Positions 17,095 to 25,542 of a DNA stretch of 64,000 nucleotides are shown piece after piece (the first letter of the stretch is position 1; each line of letters opens with the position of its first letter). The notes beneath the pieces are model-generated. The model saw only the letters and a program-made list of their open reading frames with translations. It was not told the DNA's origin and did no database searches. The translations under genes were made by a program, and so were the position numbers. The DNA comes from Terriglobia bacterium (GTDB lineage: Bacteria > Acidobacteriota > Terriglobia > Terriglobales > Acidobacteriaceae): the NCBI GenBank assembly GCA_020073385.1, contig JAIQFH010000004.1, forward strand, positions 124,001 through 188,000, written 5' to 3'.

Positions 17095-18374
17095 CGATCC
17101 TGATTCGCTTTCTCCACTAGCCTGAGATCATCGATCCAAAGCTTGCCCCGGATCAGAGGGGCAGCAGGCTGGCGAACAATTGTCAACAAAACTAGATTGG
17201 TGTTCGGGCCGGTTTGGAACCGTGCCTGTTGTACACGCCATGGGTTGGTGTCTAGCAAATCATCGGTGAGAACATAGGACGCATTGGTGTAAGCATCCAC
17301 GATCGCAAACCGCGGTCCGCTGGCACTCTCGATGTCTTCCGTTCGGTACTCAGCGCTAAAGTCGTAGTCGGTGTTTGGTTTTACTGGGATGAATTGAGCG
17401 ATACCAACATCGCGTGGATTTCGGCCGTCGAAGGCGATGGAGAGAGATCGTGTTCCGCTGTGGAACTCACTGGTATCGATGGAAAGGTCCGCGTGGGGGC
17501 TCGACTCGTACCACCAGTCAAACCCGCCGTTCAGCATATTCTCTTCAAACCCGGCATTTACGATCAGGTTTTCAGGAGTGGAAAAATAGGGCTGAAGAGA
17601 TGGATCGACTGCGGCGAGCTGTCGCCATGCAGTTTCTGCCGCTGCGACTTCCTGCTTCGCGATCAGAAAGCGAAAATAGGGAAGTGCCAGGTTGGTCGAA
17701 AATGGTTGGTGCAATCCGATCAGATGGCTCCAGACATTTTCCGCGGCGACTACTTCCTGTTTGGAGATAAGCAAGCGCAGAAACGAAAGGTATAGTTCCG
17801 GCGTTCGCGGCAGCGCCTGATCAAGAAGCTGATTCGCATCTCCGGTTGCACGCCAGCAGATCTGGAGCGCCGAATCAATCGTTACGGGGTTCGGGTCGTT
17901 TGCGAAAACGACGCGAAAATTACGAAGTGCCCTTTCCTGATTCCCCTGAAGCAAAAAGAAATTTGCGGCTGCCCAAGCGACGTCCGGAGTCGTTGGGTCC
18001 GTTTGCACGGCACGTTCCACACTCTTTTCCTGCTCTTGGACACGTCCCGAGATCTGATAAGCGCTTGCTAGGTCCAGCCAATATTGTGCTACGTATGGAT
18101 TCAACTGCACCGCGATTCGGTAGTTTGCAATGCCCTCATCCAGACTAATGCCTGACAGAGCCAAATACCGGCCGAACAAATCGCGATATTCAGCGTTCGA
18201 TGGTTCCAGTCGTATTGCTTTTTGGAGTTTCGATGCTTCCGGGACAGCCGCCAGTCGTGATGCCAGATACGTGCGCAGGGCCCACTGCAGGTACAGCCCG
18301 ACGAGAACCAAGCAGACCAATGCTAAGAAAAACCTCCGGAGCGGGGAGCGCAATTCAATCTGCATCTCGTCCAT
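17091..18374 (-). CDS. Membrane-anchored TPR protein with C-terminal carbohydrate-binding-like domain
   Basis: 427 residues. One N-terminal membrane segment (about 14-36) places the rest outside the cytoplasm. Residues about 45-270 are TPR-like, including LQKAIRLEPSNAEYRDLFGRY and NYRIAVQLNPYVAQYWLDLA; a duplicated segment, LISKQEVVAAENVW and LIAKQEVAAAETAW, marks an internal repeat. Residues about 280-420 are a beta-sandwich of the CBM-like type (NLIVNAGFEENMLNGGFDWW, HSGTRSLSIAFDG, KLWIDDLRL). It sits between the ligase/polymerase and Wzc genes with a 4-base overlap, so it probably scaffolds chain assembly. This role is inference. Confidence 0.75.
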   Translation of the reverse strand: MDEMQIELRSPLRRFFLALVCLVLVGLYLQWALRTYLASRLAAVPEASKLQKAIRLEPSNAEYRDLFGRYLALSGISLDEGIANYRIAVQLNPYVAQYWLDLASAYQISGRVQEQEKSVERAVQTDPTTPDVAWAAANFFLLQGNQERALRNFRVVFANDPNPVTIDSALQICWRATGDANQLLDQALPRTPELYLSFLRLLISKQEVVAAENVWSHLIGLHQPFSTNLALPYFRFLIAKQEVAAAETAWRQLAAVDPSLQPYFSTPENLIVNAGFEENMLNGGFDWWYESSPHADLSIDTSEFHSGTRSLSIAFDGRNPRDVGIAQFIPVKPNTDYDFSAEYRTEDIESASGPRFAIVDAYTNASYVLTDDLLDTNPWRVQQARFQTGPNTNLVLLTIVRQPAAPLIRGKLWIDDLRLVEKANQDR

Positions 18375-18434
18375 ACGGGTGAGGGTATCTTTGCGCCGAC
18401 TGAGTGCCTGTGTACAAATTACAAGTCAACCATG

Positions 18435-20735
18435 TCACGAAACTTTGCTGGCGGCCGTAGTCTCGTCTTGCGGCGAGGCGTCTTCATCGTAGTAGTGCGC
18501 GTACGAACTATGGTAGGTGTAGTAGCCGTCGCCCGAACGGGAATCAAGCGCGTTTAGGACAATACCCATAACCCTGGCATTGACCTGCAGCAGCACATCA
18601 CACGCGCGCCGAAGGGCAGGTTTTGTAGTCTTCCCTGAGCGCGCGACCAGGATGATTCGGTCCGCCTCAGGAGACAAGACCACAGCGTCGGTCACGGATA
18701 AGCACGGAGGCGTGTCAATGATTATGTGGTCGAACTCACTTCGCCAGCGGGTGAGGTAATCCTTCATGACGGCCGAGCCGAGCAACTCGACAGGCTGCGG
18801 CGGAATTGGGCCAGCTGGCAAAATCCACAAGTTTGGTTCTTGAGGAAACGGCACTAGTACATCTTCAATCTTGTCGACTCCGCTTATCAGCGTGCTGAGG
18901 CCGCGCCGAGTCTTTATGCCAAACAGCCTCTCAATGCCCGGCCGACGAAGATCCGCGTCCAGAAGCAGAACACGGCTCCCGCGCTGCGCGAAGATCAAAG
19001 CGCAATTTGCACTGATGGTTGTTTTTCCTTCTTGCGGTAACGCGCTGGTGACGATAATCACTTTGGGCGGCGCACCAAACGAGGAAAGGAGAATCGAAGT
19101 CCGGAGCGCGCGATATGCCTCCGCGGCTTCGGATTTCGGACGCACATACGTGATTAGGTTCGCTAGTTCTCTCTCCCCGTCGACGCCAGAAAGCGTTGTC
19201 AACTGTCTGCGAGAAATTCCGCTACTCGAAGCCTGCAATGGTATCGTCCCCAGGGCCGGCAGCATCGAGATCGCACTCACCTCTTCCATATTCGTGATGC
19301 TCGTGTCTAGACTGTCCAGCAAGATGGCGAGTCCAATACCACAGGCCAGGCTGAGGAGAAAGCCAAATTCGAGGTTGCGAACGACATTCGGTGTGATAGG
19401 GTACGTCGGAGTCCGCGCGACGTCCACGACGCGGATATTGCTCGATCTCAAACCTGCGCTGACACCCGCTTCCTTGAGCCGTTGCAGAAGATCCTGGTAC
19501 AACTGTCGGTTCGTCTCCGCGTCGCGCTTAAGCGTCGAGTATTCGATCGCGCTTTCGTTGAGTTTATTGGCCTCCTGTTTTTGCTCCTCAAAAGCTTCGG
19601 TTAGCAACTTTTCTCGTTCAAGTGCCGCTAAATATTGATCGCGGAGCCCCTCCCGGCTGCTATTTTCTTCGGCGAGGATGTCCGCACGCACCTGCTTGAG
19701 CTGATTGCTCAGTTCGACAACCTTAGTGTACCCGGAACCAAATCGGGTTGTGGCCTCTGCATATTGGGTGTTGAGCTCAGCCTCCTTTTCACGCAACTTC
19801 TCCAGCAGGGTGCTTTTCCCGCCGCGATCTGTTTTGGCGAACGCGGCTAGATCCTCAGCCGTAGCGAACCTGTAAGTGGCATCCTTCTGGATGCGATCCA
19901 TTTGGGCCGCTCCTAGTTCCTTGTTTAGTTCATCCAGTTTGGCCGTTACGATGTTCTGTTTTTCATCCACCCCGAGAATGCCGCGCTCCCGCTGGTAACG
20001 GACAAGTTTCTCTTCAGATGCCTCGACTTTCAACTGCAGATCCGCAAGTTCCGTCGAAAGCCACGCTGAGGTTTGGGTGACGGCGTCGTATTTTGTCTTG
20101 AAGTTCTCCTCGATGTACGTTTTCACCAATGCATTGTCGATTTCGGCTGCTAGTCGAGGATCGGGATGCGTGTAGCTGATCTGGAGAAGCCGGGAATTTG
20201 GGATTATCTGGACGCTGAGTCCGCCGTGAAACGCACCCAGCAAGCCGGCTGTTTTGGCGGGATCCGGCTGCATACTCGAAACCCGAATGGAGCCTTCAGT
20301 CTTCGAGCCCGTCGCACCCACAAACGCCCGGTTTTGGTCGAGGTGCATGGCGTCGATCACCTTCATGGCCAAAGCATCACTGCGAAGAATCGCCGATTGC
20401 GTTTCAAGTGCTACATCGTATTGGTAATCGGCGGCACTATCCTCGACGCCTTTTAATCCCAAAACATTCGGAGTTTCGGGAAACACCGCAATCTTTGATG
20501 TTGCCTGGTACAGCCGGGTCGCCCGGAGGGTCACGATGATGGAAAGCGCAAAAACAATGGCTGCAGTGGCAATTACTGCCCATCGTCTCTTCCTGAGAAT
20601 TCGCCAGTAGTGCAGTAGGGGGCTTTCTTCTTCAGCAAAGGGGTATGCGGATTGGTGCCCTTTGAGGAGAGGGAGTTCGATCGGTTCCAGGGCTTCCGAC
20701 TCACCGGAGTTGTTGCGTCTTGACTGCAATTCCAT
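18435..20735 (-). CDS. Wzc-type polysaccharide co-polymerase/BY tyrosine kinase
   Basis: 766 residues from the ATG at 20735. Domains in order: a short cytoplasmic N-terminus, a membrane segment (about 55-75), a Wzz periplasmic domain with long coiled coil (about 200-420), a second membrane segment (about 455-475), then a C-terminal kinase. The kinase has Walker A in ALPQEGKTTISAN, Walker A' in LLLDADLRRPG and Walker B in IIIDTPP. The C-terminus carries six tyrosines in DGYYTYHSSYAHYYDED, the autophosphorylation cluster of BY kinases. It controls chain length and export of surface polysaccharide. It is the first gene of the minus-strand operon. Confidence 0.93.
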   Translation of the reverse strand: MELQSRRNNSGESEALEPIELPLLKGHQSAYPFAEEESPLLHYWRILRKRRWAVIATAAIVFALSIIVTLRATRLYQATSKIAVFPETPNVLGLKGVEDSAADYQYDVALETQSAILRSDALAMKVIDAMHLDQNRAFVGATGSKTEGSIRVSSMQPDPAKTAGLLGAFHGGLSVQIIPNSRLLQISYTHPDPRLAAEIDNALVKTYIEENFKTKYDAVTQTSAWLSTELADLQLKVEASEEKLVRYQRERGILGVDEKQNIVTAKLDELNKELGAAQMDRIQKDATYRFATAEDLAAFAKTDRGGKSTLLEKLREKEAELNTQYAEATTRFGSGYTKVVELSNQLKQVRADILAEENSSREGLRDQYLAALEREKLLTEAFEEQKQEANKLNESAIEYSTLKRDAETNRQLYQDLLQRLKEAGVSAGLRSSNIRVVDVARTPTYPITPNVVRNLEFGFLLSLACGIGLAILLDSLDTSITNMEEVSAISMLPALGTIPLQASSSGISRRQLTTLSGVDGERELANLITYVRPKSEAAEAYRALRTSILLSSFGAPPKVIIVTSALPQEGKTTISANCALIFAQRGSRVLLLDADLRRPGIERLFGIKTRRGLSTLISGVDKIEDVLVPFPQEPNLWILPAGPIPPQPVELLGSAVMKDYLTRWRSEFDHIIIDTPPCLSVTDAVVLSPEADRIILVARSGKTTKPALRRACDVLLQVNARVMGIVLNALDSRSGDGYYTYHSSYAHYYDEDASPQDETTAASKVS

Positions 20736-21087
20736 CAATTGGGCCCCAATATTCCGCCAACGGCATTCTCGCGGTCTGAGAACCGACGTTGTCTAGGAAC
20801 TTGCGAATTTTAACATCTTCTCTCCAACTTTCGGGCACAACTTTGGGCACCTTTTCATGCGAGTTCGTTAAGTCTTCATCGACAGAAAAACGCATCCCTC
20901 CTTTACAGGTGCGAGTTTCCGGCAACGGGAGGTTCCATTTTTCAGGTTGTTGAAACACTCTCCCGTCAGTGCTCTACCAGAGAAATCTATTTGTCTTGCT
21001 GGGTGGCTTGTATGCCTTCCAAAATTGTCACCGCTTTAAGCCACACAACCTATAAAATCCGCGCCTTCGGGCCCTGACAGCAAGTCG
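20736..21087. other. Intergenic region between Wzc operon and the phage block
   Basis: 352 bases. It holds the promoter region of the Wzc operon and the left boundary of the phage-derived block. An 85-codon minus-strand frame crosses it but overlaps the kinase start and has no family features. No tRNA or attachment-site repeat is recognisable. Confidence 0.5.
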
Positions 21088-21591
21088 CTAAGCCTTCCCA
21101 TCTTTGCCGGACCCATCATTTGTGCTCTCCGTGACGTCTCCACTCCCCGGCGTATACACATCGCCTGGCTGTGCATCCGCTCCGTTGCAACCTTCTTCCT
21201 GTTCATGTGTTCCTGTCGCATCAGCGTCCACAGACGTCTGGCTCTGCTGCTCTAGTCGCTGCTCAAGTTCTGCAATACGAGCTTCCACGTCGGCGGTCTG
21301 AATGACTCGGTGCAGAGAATTGCAGAGCTGTGCTAATGCACCAGCCGTACGTGCTGTAATCTTCTTCGATCGGACGTCGTGGATCGCCTCGACAAGGATG
21401 CCGCGTAGGTCTGCTGCACTCAGGGAACTCGCAGGAGGCGACTCCGGCATTTGAGCACGGTTTTTCCTGCCACCAATCTGTCCAAGCGTATGCGCTTTTT
21501 CCGGATGGGCGTGAAAGAAGCATAATCCGCTCGCGCCTGCCGGCGCCCGGCAGCGAGAGCCCGATTTTGTCTTACCGTTGCAGTGCTGCAT
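21088..21591 (-). CDS. Phage-type zinc-finger-like protein with coiled coil
   Basis: 167 residues from the ATG at 21591, which has GGAGG before it. The N-terminus holds a cysteine pattern C4-x9-C14-x9-C24-x2-H27 within QHCNGKTKSGSRC and GLCFFH, a probable single zinc site seen in small phage and bacterial proteins. A GQIGGRKN segment follows. Residues about 60-115 are helical with a Glu/Gln-rich coiled coil (ARIAELEQRLEQQ), and the tail is acidic and low complexity. The gene is downstream of the terminase on the same strand, where phages often carry a portal; it is not a portal. Function is unknown. Confidence 0.7.
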   Translation of the reverse strand: MQHCNGKTKSGSRCRAPAGASGLCFFHAHPEKAHTLGQIGGRKNRAQMPESPPASSLSAADLRGILVEAIHDVRSKKITARTAGALAQLCNSLHRVIQTADVEARIAELEQRLEQQSQTSVDADATGTHEQEEGCNGADAQPGDVYTPGSGDVTESTNDGSGKDGKA

Positions 21592-21850
21592 GTCGCCTCC
21601 ATCCTCGCTAACGCATGTTCGGCCCAGCGCATCTGGACCACTTGAGTGATCCAAGAATCTTCGTCAGTAATCGGCTAATTCCCGTTCCCCGATTACACTC
21701 TGCCTCGACTCGGGTCTGCGTTCCTCCGTTGAGCGTCGGACATGATGACACCGGCAAGGAAAAAACCTCTCAGCGGTAGCGTGCCAGTAGATGCTCGAAG
21801 GCCGTAATGCCGACTGCAAATGTCGCGGACCGGCAGTCTCATATCTTCGA

Positions 21851-23212
21851 TCACAAGTACACCGTGCTGAACGTTACCGTGGGCTCCTGTTGATGACGCA
21901 GATAGTTGAGAGCCTGAGTCGTACTGTCAACCGTGTCATCGTGCGTTGCCGTGGGGAATCCAGCCAATTCGTCAATGAATTCATTCAGCCAGGGCGCCGA
22001 TTCCGGGAGAAAAACTTTCCCCGCCTCAATGAGCCCGGTGGTGGCTCTTGCTCGCGCGACCTTATCCTTGTCGACCTTTACGGGAATGATTGGCAGCGCG
22101 CTCGCATATTTCAATTCCTGAATCGCACTCTGCCCGCTGCTCTGGTCCTCGATCAATATCTGAGCCGGTTTGTATTGCTCCGCCATCCAAGCAATACGCT
22201 TCTTCAGCTCGGGAAATTCGACACGGCCGCGCCAAAACCACAGCAAGTAGTAACCACTTCCCGTTACGCCCCACGTGGTGCAGACCGAGAAGTCATTGTC
22301 GGTGCCAGTTTTGAATGCGGTATCCCAGCTCTGTACAACTCGCTTGAGCACCGGCGCCTCGCGATAGAAGCTCCACCATTCTCGTTTGAAGATGGTTCCC
22401 GACGCGGCTGCCGGTCTCTGTTGGTACAACGAGTTAAAAGCGCGACCGCCGATTTCAACTCGGATTTTCTCCAGGTCCTCGATCGAAAATGTCTGTGGCC
22501 AAAGAGCTTCGCCGGCACGCCGAAAGCTCTCGTCTGTTTCCGCAATGGCTGGCAGACTGAGGACGGTCCAATTTTCAGGATGCTCGCGCAACAACCGTCC
22601 GGCTAGATCGTCTTCATGCCATCGGGTTTGGACGAGAACAATCGGTGCTTTGGGCTGCAGCCGCGTATAGGCGACCGTCGTATACCACTCATGAAGGCCA
22701 CGGCGAATCGTCTCGCTATGCGCTTCCGCAGCATCTTTGATCGGATCATCGATCACGAGAAGATCCGCACCGCGCCCAGTGATCGCGCCGCCCCTTCCCA
22801 CTGCGTAATAGGAGCCACCCAGTGTGGTGTTGAACCGCCGCACGCTCGTGGAATCATCGGCAAGACGAAAGCCGGGGAAGATGGCGCGGTGCAGCGGGTC
22901 ACTCACGAAATTTCGAACTCGGCGTCCGAAATCGTCCGACAACTCCTGGCCATAGGTCGCCGTGATGATAGATCGATCGGGGTGTCGTCCTAAGTACCAG
23001 GCCAGGAAGATCTGGCTGGCGAGCGAGCTCTTTCCATGGCGTGGCGGCATCGAGATGGTCAGCCGACTAATTTCGCCTCGCTCCACCTCCTCAAGTTTCT
23101 CAACAATGATCTGATGGTGGGCGGCTAGCTCGAAACTTGGCCAGACTGCTATTGCATAGCAGGCTAGGTCGTTCCGAGCCAAGGCCAATACATCCATCGG
23201 GTCCGCTTTCAC
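21851..23212 (-). CDS. Phage terminase large subunit (ATPase plus nuclease), intact
   Basis: 453 residues. The ATPase domain has Walker A at about 56-62 (PPRHGKS) and Walker B at 151-157 (LLVIDDP). A coupling motif is likely in IVLVQTRWHEDDLAGRL. The C-terminal RNase H-like nuclease has acidic residues Asp297 (VQSWDTAF), Glu355 (ILIEDQSSGQS) and a final Asp pair in HDDTVDSTTQAL. Terminases package phage DNA into procapsids. The reading frame is full length with all catalytic residues, which is unusual for a remnant that lacks structural genes. Its start overlaps the stop of the preceding gene by 4 bases, so the two are coupled. Confidence 0.93.
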   Translation of the reverse strand: MKADPMDVLALARNDLACYAIAVWPSFELAAHHQIIVEKLEEVERGEISRLTISMPPRHGKSSLASQIFLAWYLGRHPDRSIITATYGQELSDDFGRRVRNFVSDPLHRAIFPGFRLADDSTSVRRFNTTLGGSYYAVGRGGAITGRGADLLVIDDPIKDAAEAHSETIRRGLHEWYTTVAYTRLQPKAPIVLVQTRWHEDDLAGRLLREHPENWTVLSLPAIAETDESFRRAGEALWPQTFSIEDLEKIRVEIGGRAFNSLYQQRPAAASGTIFKREWWSFYREAPVLKRVVQSWDTAFKTGTDNDFSVCTTWGVTGSGYYLLWFWRGRVEFPELKKRIAWMAEQYKPAQILIEDQSSGQSAIQELKYASALPIIPVKVDKDKVARARATTGLIEAGKVFLPESAPWLNEFIDELAGFPTATHDDTVDSTTQALNYLRHQQEPTVTFSTVYL

Positions 23213-23679
23213 TGTGCCTCCAAGGTGCGATGGCGAGCGAGATAGGTGCTGGCGATGCGCGCGGCTGTGTCAGCATGGAGTTGCACATTCACAAAGTGTA
23301 TCGCTTCCTTTTCCTGCAGATTTCCGTTCAATCTCGCTTGCAGCTCGAGAATTTTGCCCAGTTCATGGACCGCAGCCACCGCGGTTCGATAGTCGCCCTT
23401 ACATTCTGCCTTTAACATGATCCGGCGCGCGTCGCGCTCCAGCTGTTGGAGCTGACCTTGAGCGGCCGTGTCATAGTCTGCCTGTCGCCCTGATTGAGAG
23501 GGGAGGGAAGGCGTTGCCGGGACAAGGTGCTCCTCGACTTTTGCGACCCGTTTGGTAATCGTGTTTAAGTTCACTGGGTGCGGCCCCGGCTCCGCTCTTC
23601 TAGCAACAAACCGGTGCTTTCTGCGCGAAATGGAGCGCGATCTCTCAGAGGATCGGTTTCTTGTGTATTTGGGCGGCAC
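23209..23679 (-). CDS. Small protein in terminase small-subunit position
   Basis: 156 residues by the longest frame (GTG at 23679). A second GTG at 23574 would give a 121-residue protein beginning VNLNTITKRVAKVEEH and is at least as plausible, because the extension is Arg-rich and low complexity. Residues after about 75 form helices (LQQLERDARRIMLKAE, AAVHELGKILELQARL). It overlaps the terminase gene by 4 bases, the usual place for a small terminase subunit that recognises pac sites. No helix-turn-helix motif is obvious, so this is a positional inference. Confidence 0.6.
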   Translation of the reverse strand: MPPKYTRNRSSERSRSISRRKHRFVARRAEPGPHPVNLNTITKRVAKVEEHLVPATPSLPSQSGRQADYDTAAQGQLQQLERDARRIMLKAECKGDYRTAVAAVHELGKILELQARLNGNLQEKEAIHFVNVQLHADTAARIASTYLARHRTLEAQ

Positions 23680-24044
23680 CGGCTGTAGGTCTTGCCGCTC
23701 TCGGGATTTGTGGTTGTGTGGAAACCGACGGCCGCGAACGGACCAGGAACCGGAGGGATAAGTCTACTGAGATGGCAGAACAACAACCCAACGTTGAGCA
23801 TAAGGCTCTCCGCGCGCATGTTTTGCGCGCCTCATAGCCCTCTGCCGCAGCATCCCGCATTGACTTCGGGTAAGGGTTAGTATTGAACCAGTTCCGCTCC
23901 AGCGTCCCGCGGGAGAAGGAACCTGGCAGCTTCAGCTGTAACCAGCTTCTTCCTAGCCACCAGCTCGGACAGGCACTGAGAAGCATCCAGCTTCCATTTT
24001 AGAGTTTACCCTCATTCGATGGCTGCAAGGGTTAACTTTCGTGG
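23680..24044. other. Intergenic region upstream of the terminase operon
   Basis: 365 bases with no gene that I can support. It should contain the promoter of the minus-strand terminase genes. Overlapping frames on both strands are shadows with Arg/Ser-rich composition. Confidence 0.45.
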
Positions 24045-24245
24045 TTACCCTGCTGCGTTTTCGCTTATTTCCCTCGAGCCTTTCTCCACTTTGCGCTGAG
24101 TTCTGGATTCCCGCCGTTCCCAAAATCTCGCTAGAGTGACTTCAACGTAGTTCGTTACCGAACGCTTCTCTCTGGCGGCTTCCTCCGTCAGACGACGCTT
24201 GAAATCAGCAGAAACGCGAAGGTTCAAGGTTTCAGTTTTGGCCAT
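24045..24245 (-). CDS. Ribbon-helix-helix DNA-binding protein
   Basis: 66 residues from the ATG at 24245; an upstream start eight codons earlier is less likely. The N-terminus reads ETLNLRVSADFKRRLTEEAAREKRSVTNYVE in the order strand, helix, helix of CopG/Arc repressors, with NLRVS as the DNA-contacting strand. The rest is basic and helical. It is transcribed away from the recombination operon, and the intervening DNA holds a perfect palindrome over the operon promoter, so a repressor role on that operon is a strong inference. Such proteins also serve as antitoxins, but no toxin gene is adjacent. Confidence 0.82.
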   Translation of the reverse strand: MAKTETLNLRVSADFKRRLTEEAAREKRSVTNYVEVTLARFWERRESRTQRKVEKGSREISENAAG

Positions 24246-24311
24246 GGTTGACGCAAGCCTACTTACCACGTCCGGATGCTAATTAAGTCGACTCGAAGGG
24301 GTCAATCAGTC

Positions 24312-24348
24312 TTGCGATGTAACGCTTTAAGCGTTACAATAGCGTTAC
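24312..24348 (+). promoter_or_regulatory. Sigma-70 promoter overlapped by palindromic operator of the phage recombination operon
   Basis: TTGCGA (24312-24317) and TACAAT (24335-24340) are separated by exactly 17 bases, a good -35/-10 pair. Overlying it is GTAACGC (24319-24325), five bases, GCGTTAC (24331-24337), a perfect 7-bp inverted repeat, followed after four bases by a third GCGTTAC (24342-24348). AAAGGAG follows at 24352-24358, six bases before the ATG at 24365. An RHH or other repressor bound here would block the promoter. Confidence 0.75.
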
Positions 24349-24364
24349 ACAAAAGGAGTTGGCT

Positions 24365-25120
24365 ATGACAATTAGGGTCTCCAGAAACAAAACTCTGTGT
24401 TTGGCGAATCTCCGGCTCGCGCGATCGAAGTGGGGTACCTTGAACCGCACAGCTCTCGCACAGTTGAGAAGACTTTCGAATGAACTTCGATTTTCCGTCG
24501 CGGCCGGCGATCTTCTACTCCTCGATGCAAGCTGGTACGTAACCCACACAGGCTTGATTCGCCTGGCAACTCGACGACGCTGCAGCGGAATTCAGGTCCA
24601 ACCAACTCCAGAGTTCTCGGACGCACCCAATCGCCGCTATGCATTTAAAGCGACTGTCTACAAATCCCGGCAGTCTCCCGGATTTGTTGGATACGGTGAT
24701 GCCGATCCTTCCAATGTTTCGTACTTGGTCCAAGGGGCAGAAATGCGGGTGGCCGAAACGCGGGCCGTGAATCGGGCACTGCGCAAGGCCTACGGCATCG
24801 GAATCTGCTCGGTCGAAGAGATCGGGTCTAGGGCTGAGCCTCAAGAGTCGACCAAGCTGCCTTCTCAGCCAACGAATGGAGACGGCAACAGTCGCACCGT
24901 GCGCGACCGTTTATGCCAGATCATTCGCCAATACCAGCTCGACGCGAATCTCGTGAAAGCGTATGCGACCGACTCGTTCGGCGTGAAAGCCCTGCGCGAG
25001 GCCACTCGAGAACAGGTGGAGAACTTCGTTGCTCACCTTGCAGACTGGGCCGAGAAGGACCTCGATGCCGTCCGTTGCCAACTCAACAGTTACCTCGGTC
25101 CGAAAGAAGGTGCGGCATGA
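24365..25120 (+). CDS. Rad52-like single-strand annealing protein (phage recombination module)
   Basis: 251 residues; the ATG at 24365 has AAAGGAG six bases before it. The N-terminal domain (about residues 40-150) includes SWYVTHTGLIRLATRRRC, then YGDADPSNVSYLVQGAEM, then VAETRAVNRALRKAYGIG. That last stretch resembles the AETRA-x-x-RALR element of Rad52/Rad22-type annealing proteins. The C-terminus (about 175-245) is a helical domain after a Pro/Ser-rich linker. Phages use such proteins to anneal single strands during recombination. It is the first gene of a plus-strand operon with a nuclease two genes downstream, the classic pairing. Family assignment is by pattern, not by search. Confidence 0.6.
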   Translation: MTIRVSRNKTLCLANLRLARSKWGTLNRTALAQLRRLSNELRFSVAAGDLLLLDASWYVTHTGLIRLATRRRCSGIQVQPTPEFSDAPNRRYAFKATVYKSRQSPGFVGYGDADPSNVSYLVQGAEMRVAETRAVNRALRKAYGIGICSVEEIGSRAEPQESTKLPSQPTNGDGNSRTVRDRLCQIIRQYQLDANLVKAYATDSFGVKALREATREQVENFVAHLADWAEKDLDAVRCQLNSYLGPKEGAA

Positions 25121-25542
25121 AGCGCCAGATCACTGGCCTCCGCGCCGCGGATCTCAGCGCGCTCGATCGGACTCCGGATGGAGTTTTCTTGGTTCGCGTG
25201 AAGCGTGTGCAGTTTCGGCGGTACGCTCCAAAGCCTTATTACACCGTGGCTCTGGTCGTTATTGAGCCACGCCGATTTGCCGGCAACATCCTATCCAGCA
25301 GTCTCTACTGCAACGCGAGGGCGCTATGGAAGCTGAACTGGTTCCTGCGTGACTTTGGCTATGACGCCGAGTCGTTGGACCGCGATGAGGTGGATGAAGC
25401 TCAACTCGTAGGGCTCCGTGGTGTGGTCAAAGTCAGTCATGTGGTCTATGACGGAATCCCTCTGGTCCGTTTCGACGGGTTTGCTCCCGCCAGCCGCTGG
25501 GAAGAGCTCTCCCCAGCCAATATTGACGCGCAGGCATCCTGA
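25117..25542 (+). CDS. Unknown phage-module protein, possibly ssDNA-binding
   Basis: 141 residues starting at the ATG inside the overlap ATGA (25117-25120), with GAAGG seven bases before. It is beta-rich: DGVFLVRVKRVQFRRY, then KPYYTVALVVIEPRRFAG, then LVGLRGVVKVSHVVYDGIPLVRFDGF. Conserved-looking aromatic and basic residues would fit an OB-like single-strand-binding fold, comparable to DUF669-type phage proteins that sit beside annealing proteins. I cannot assign a family from sequence. The stop overlaps the next gene's start (TGATG). Confidence 0.55.
   Translation: MKRQITGLRAADLSALDRTPDGVFLVRVKRVQFRRYAPKPYYTVALVVIEPRRFAGNILSSSLYCNARALWKLNWFLRDFGYDAESLDRDEVDEAQLVGLRGVVKVSHVVYDGIPLVRFDGFAPASRWEELSPANIDAQAS

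Noticed and set aside
20701..20958. 85-codon minus-strand frame at the Wzc promoter
   Set aside because: It overlaps the start of the kinase gene in another frame, has no ribosome-binding site and shows no domain.
21036..21100. tRNA gene as a phage attachment site at the left edge of the block
   Set aside because: A GC-rich stretch was checked on both strands; no cloverleaf, T-arm GGTTCGA or anticodon arm could be formed, and no matching direct repeat is seen near 27.3-27.5 kb.
24045..24245. Antitoxin of a toxin-antitoxin pair
   Set aside because: The RHH fold would allow it, but no toxin-like gene overlaps or adjoins it; the operator in front of the recombination operon favours a phage-type repressor.
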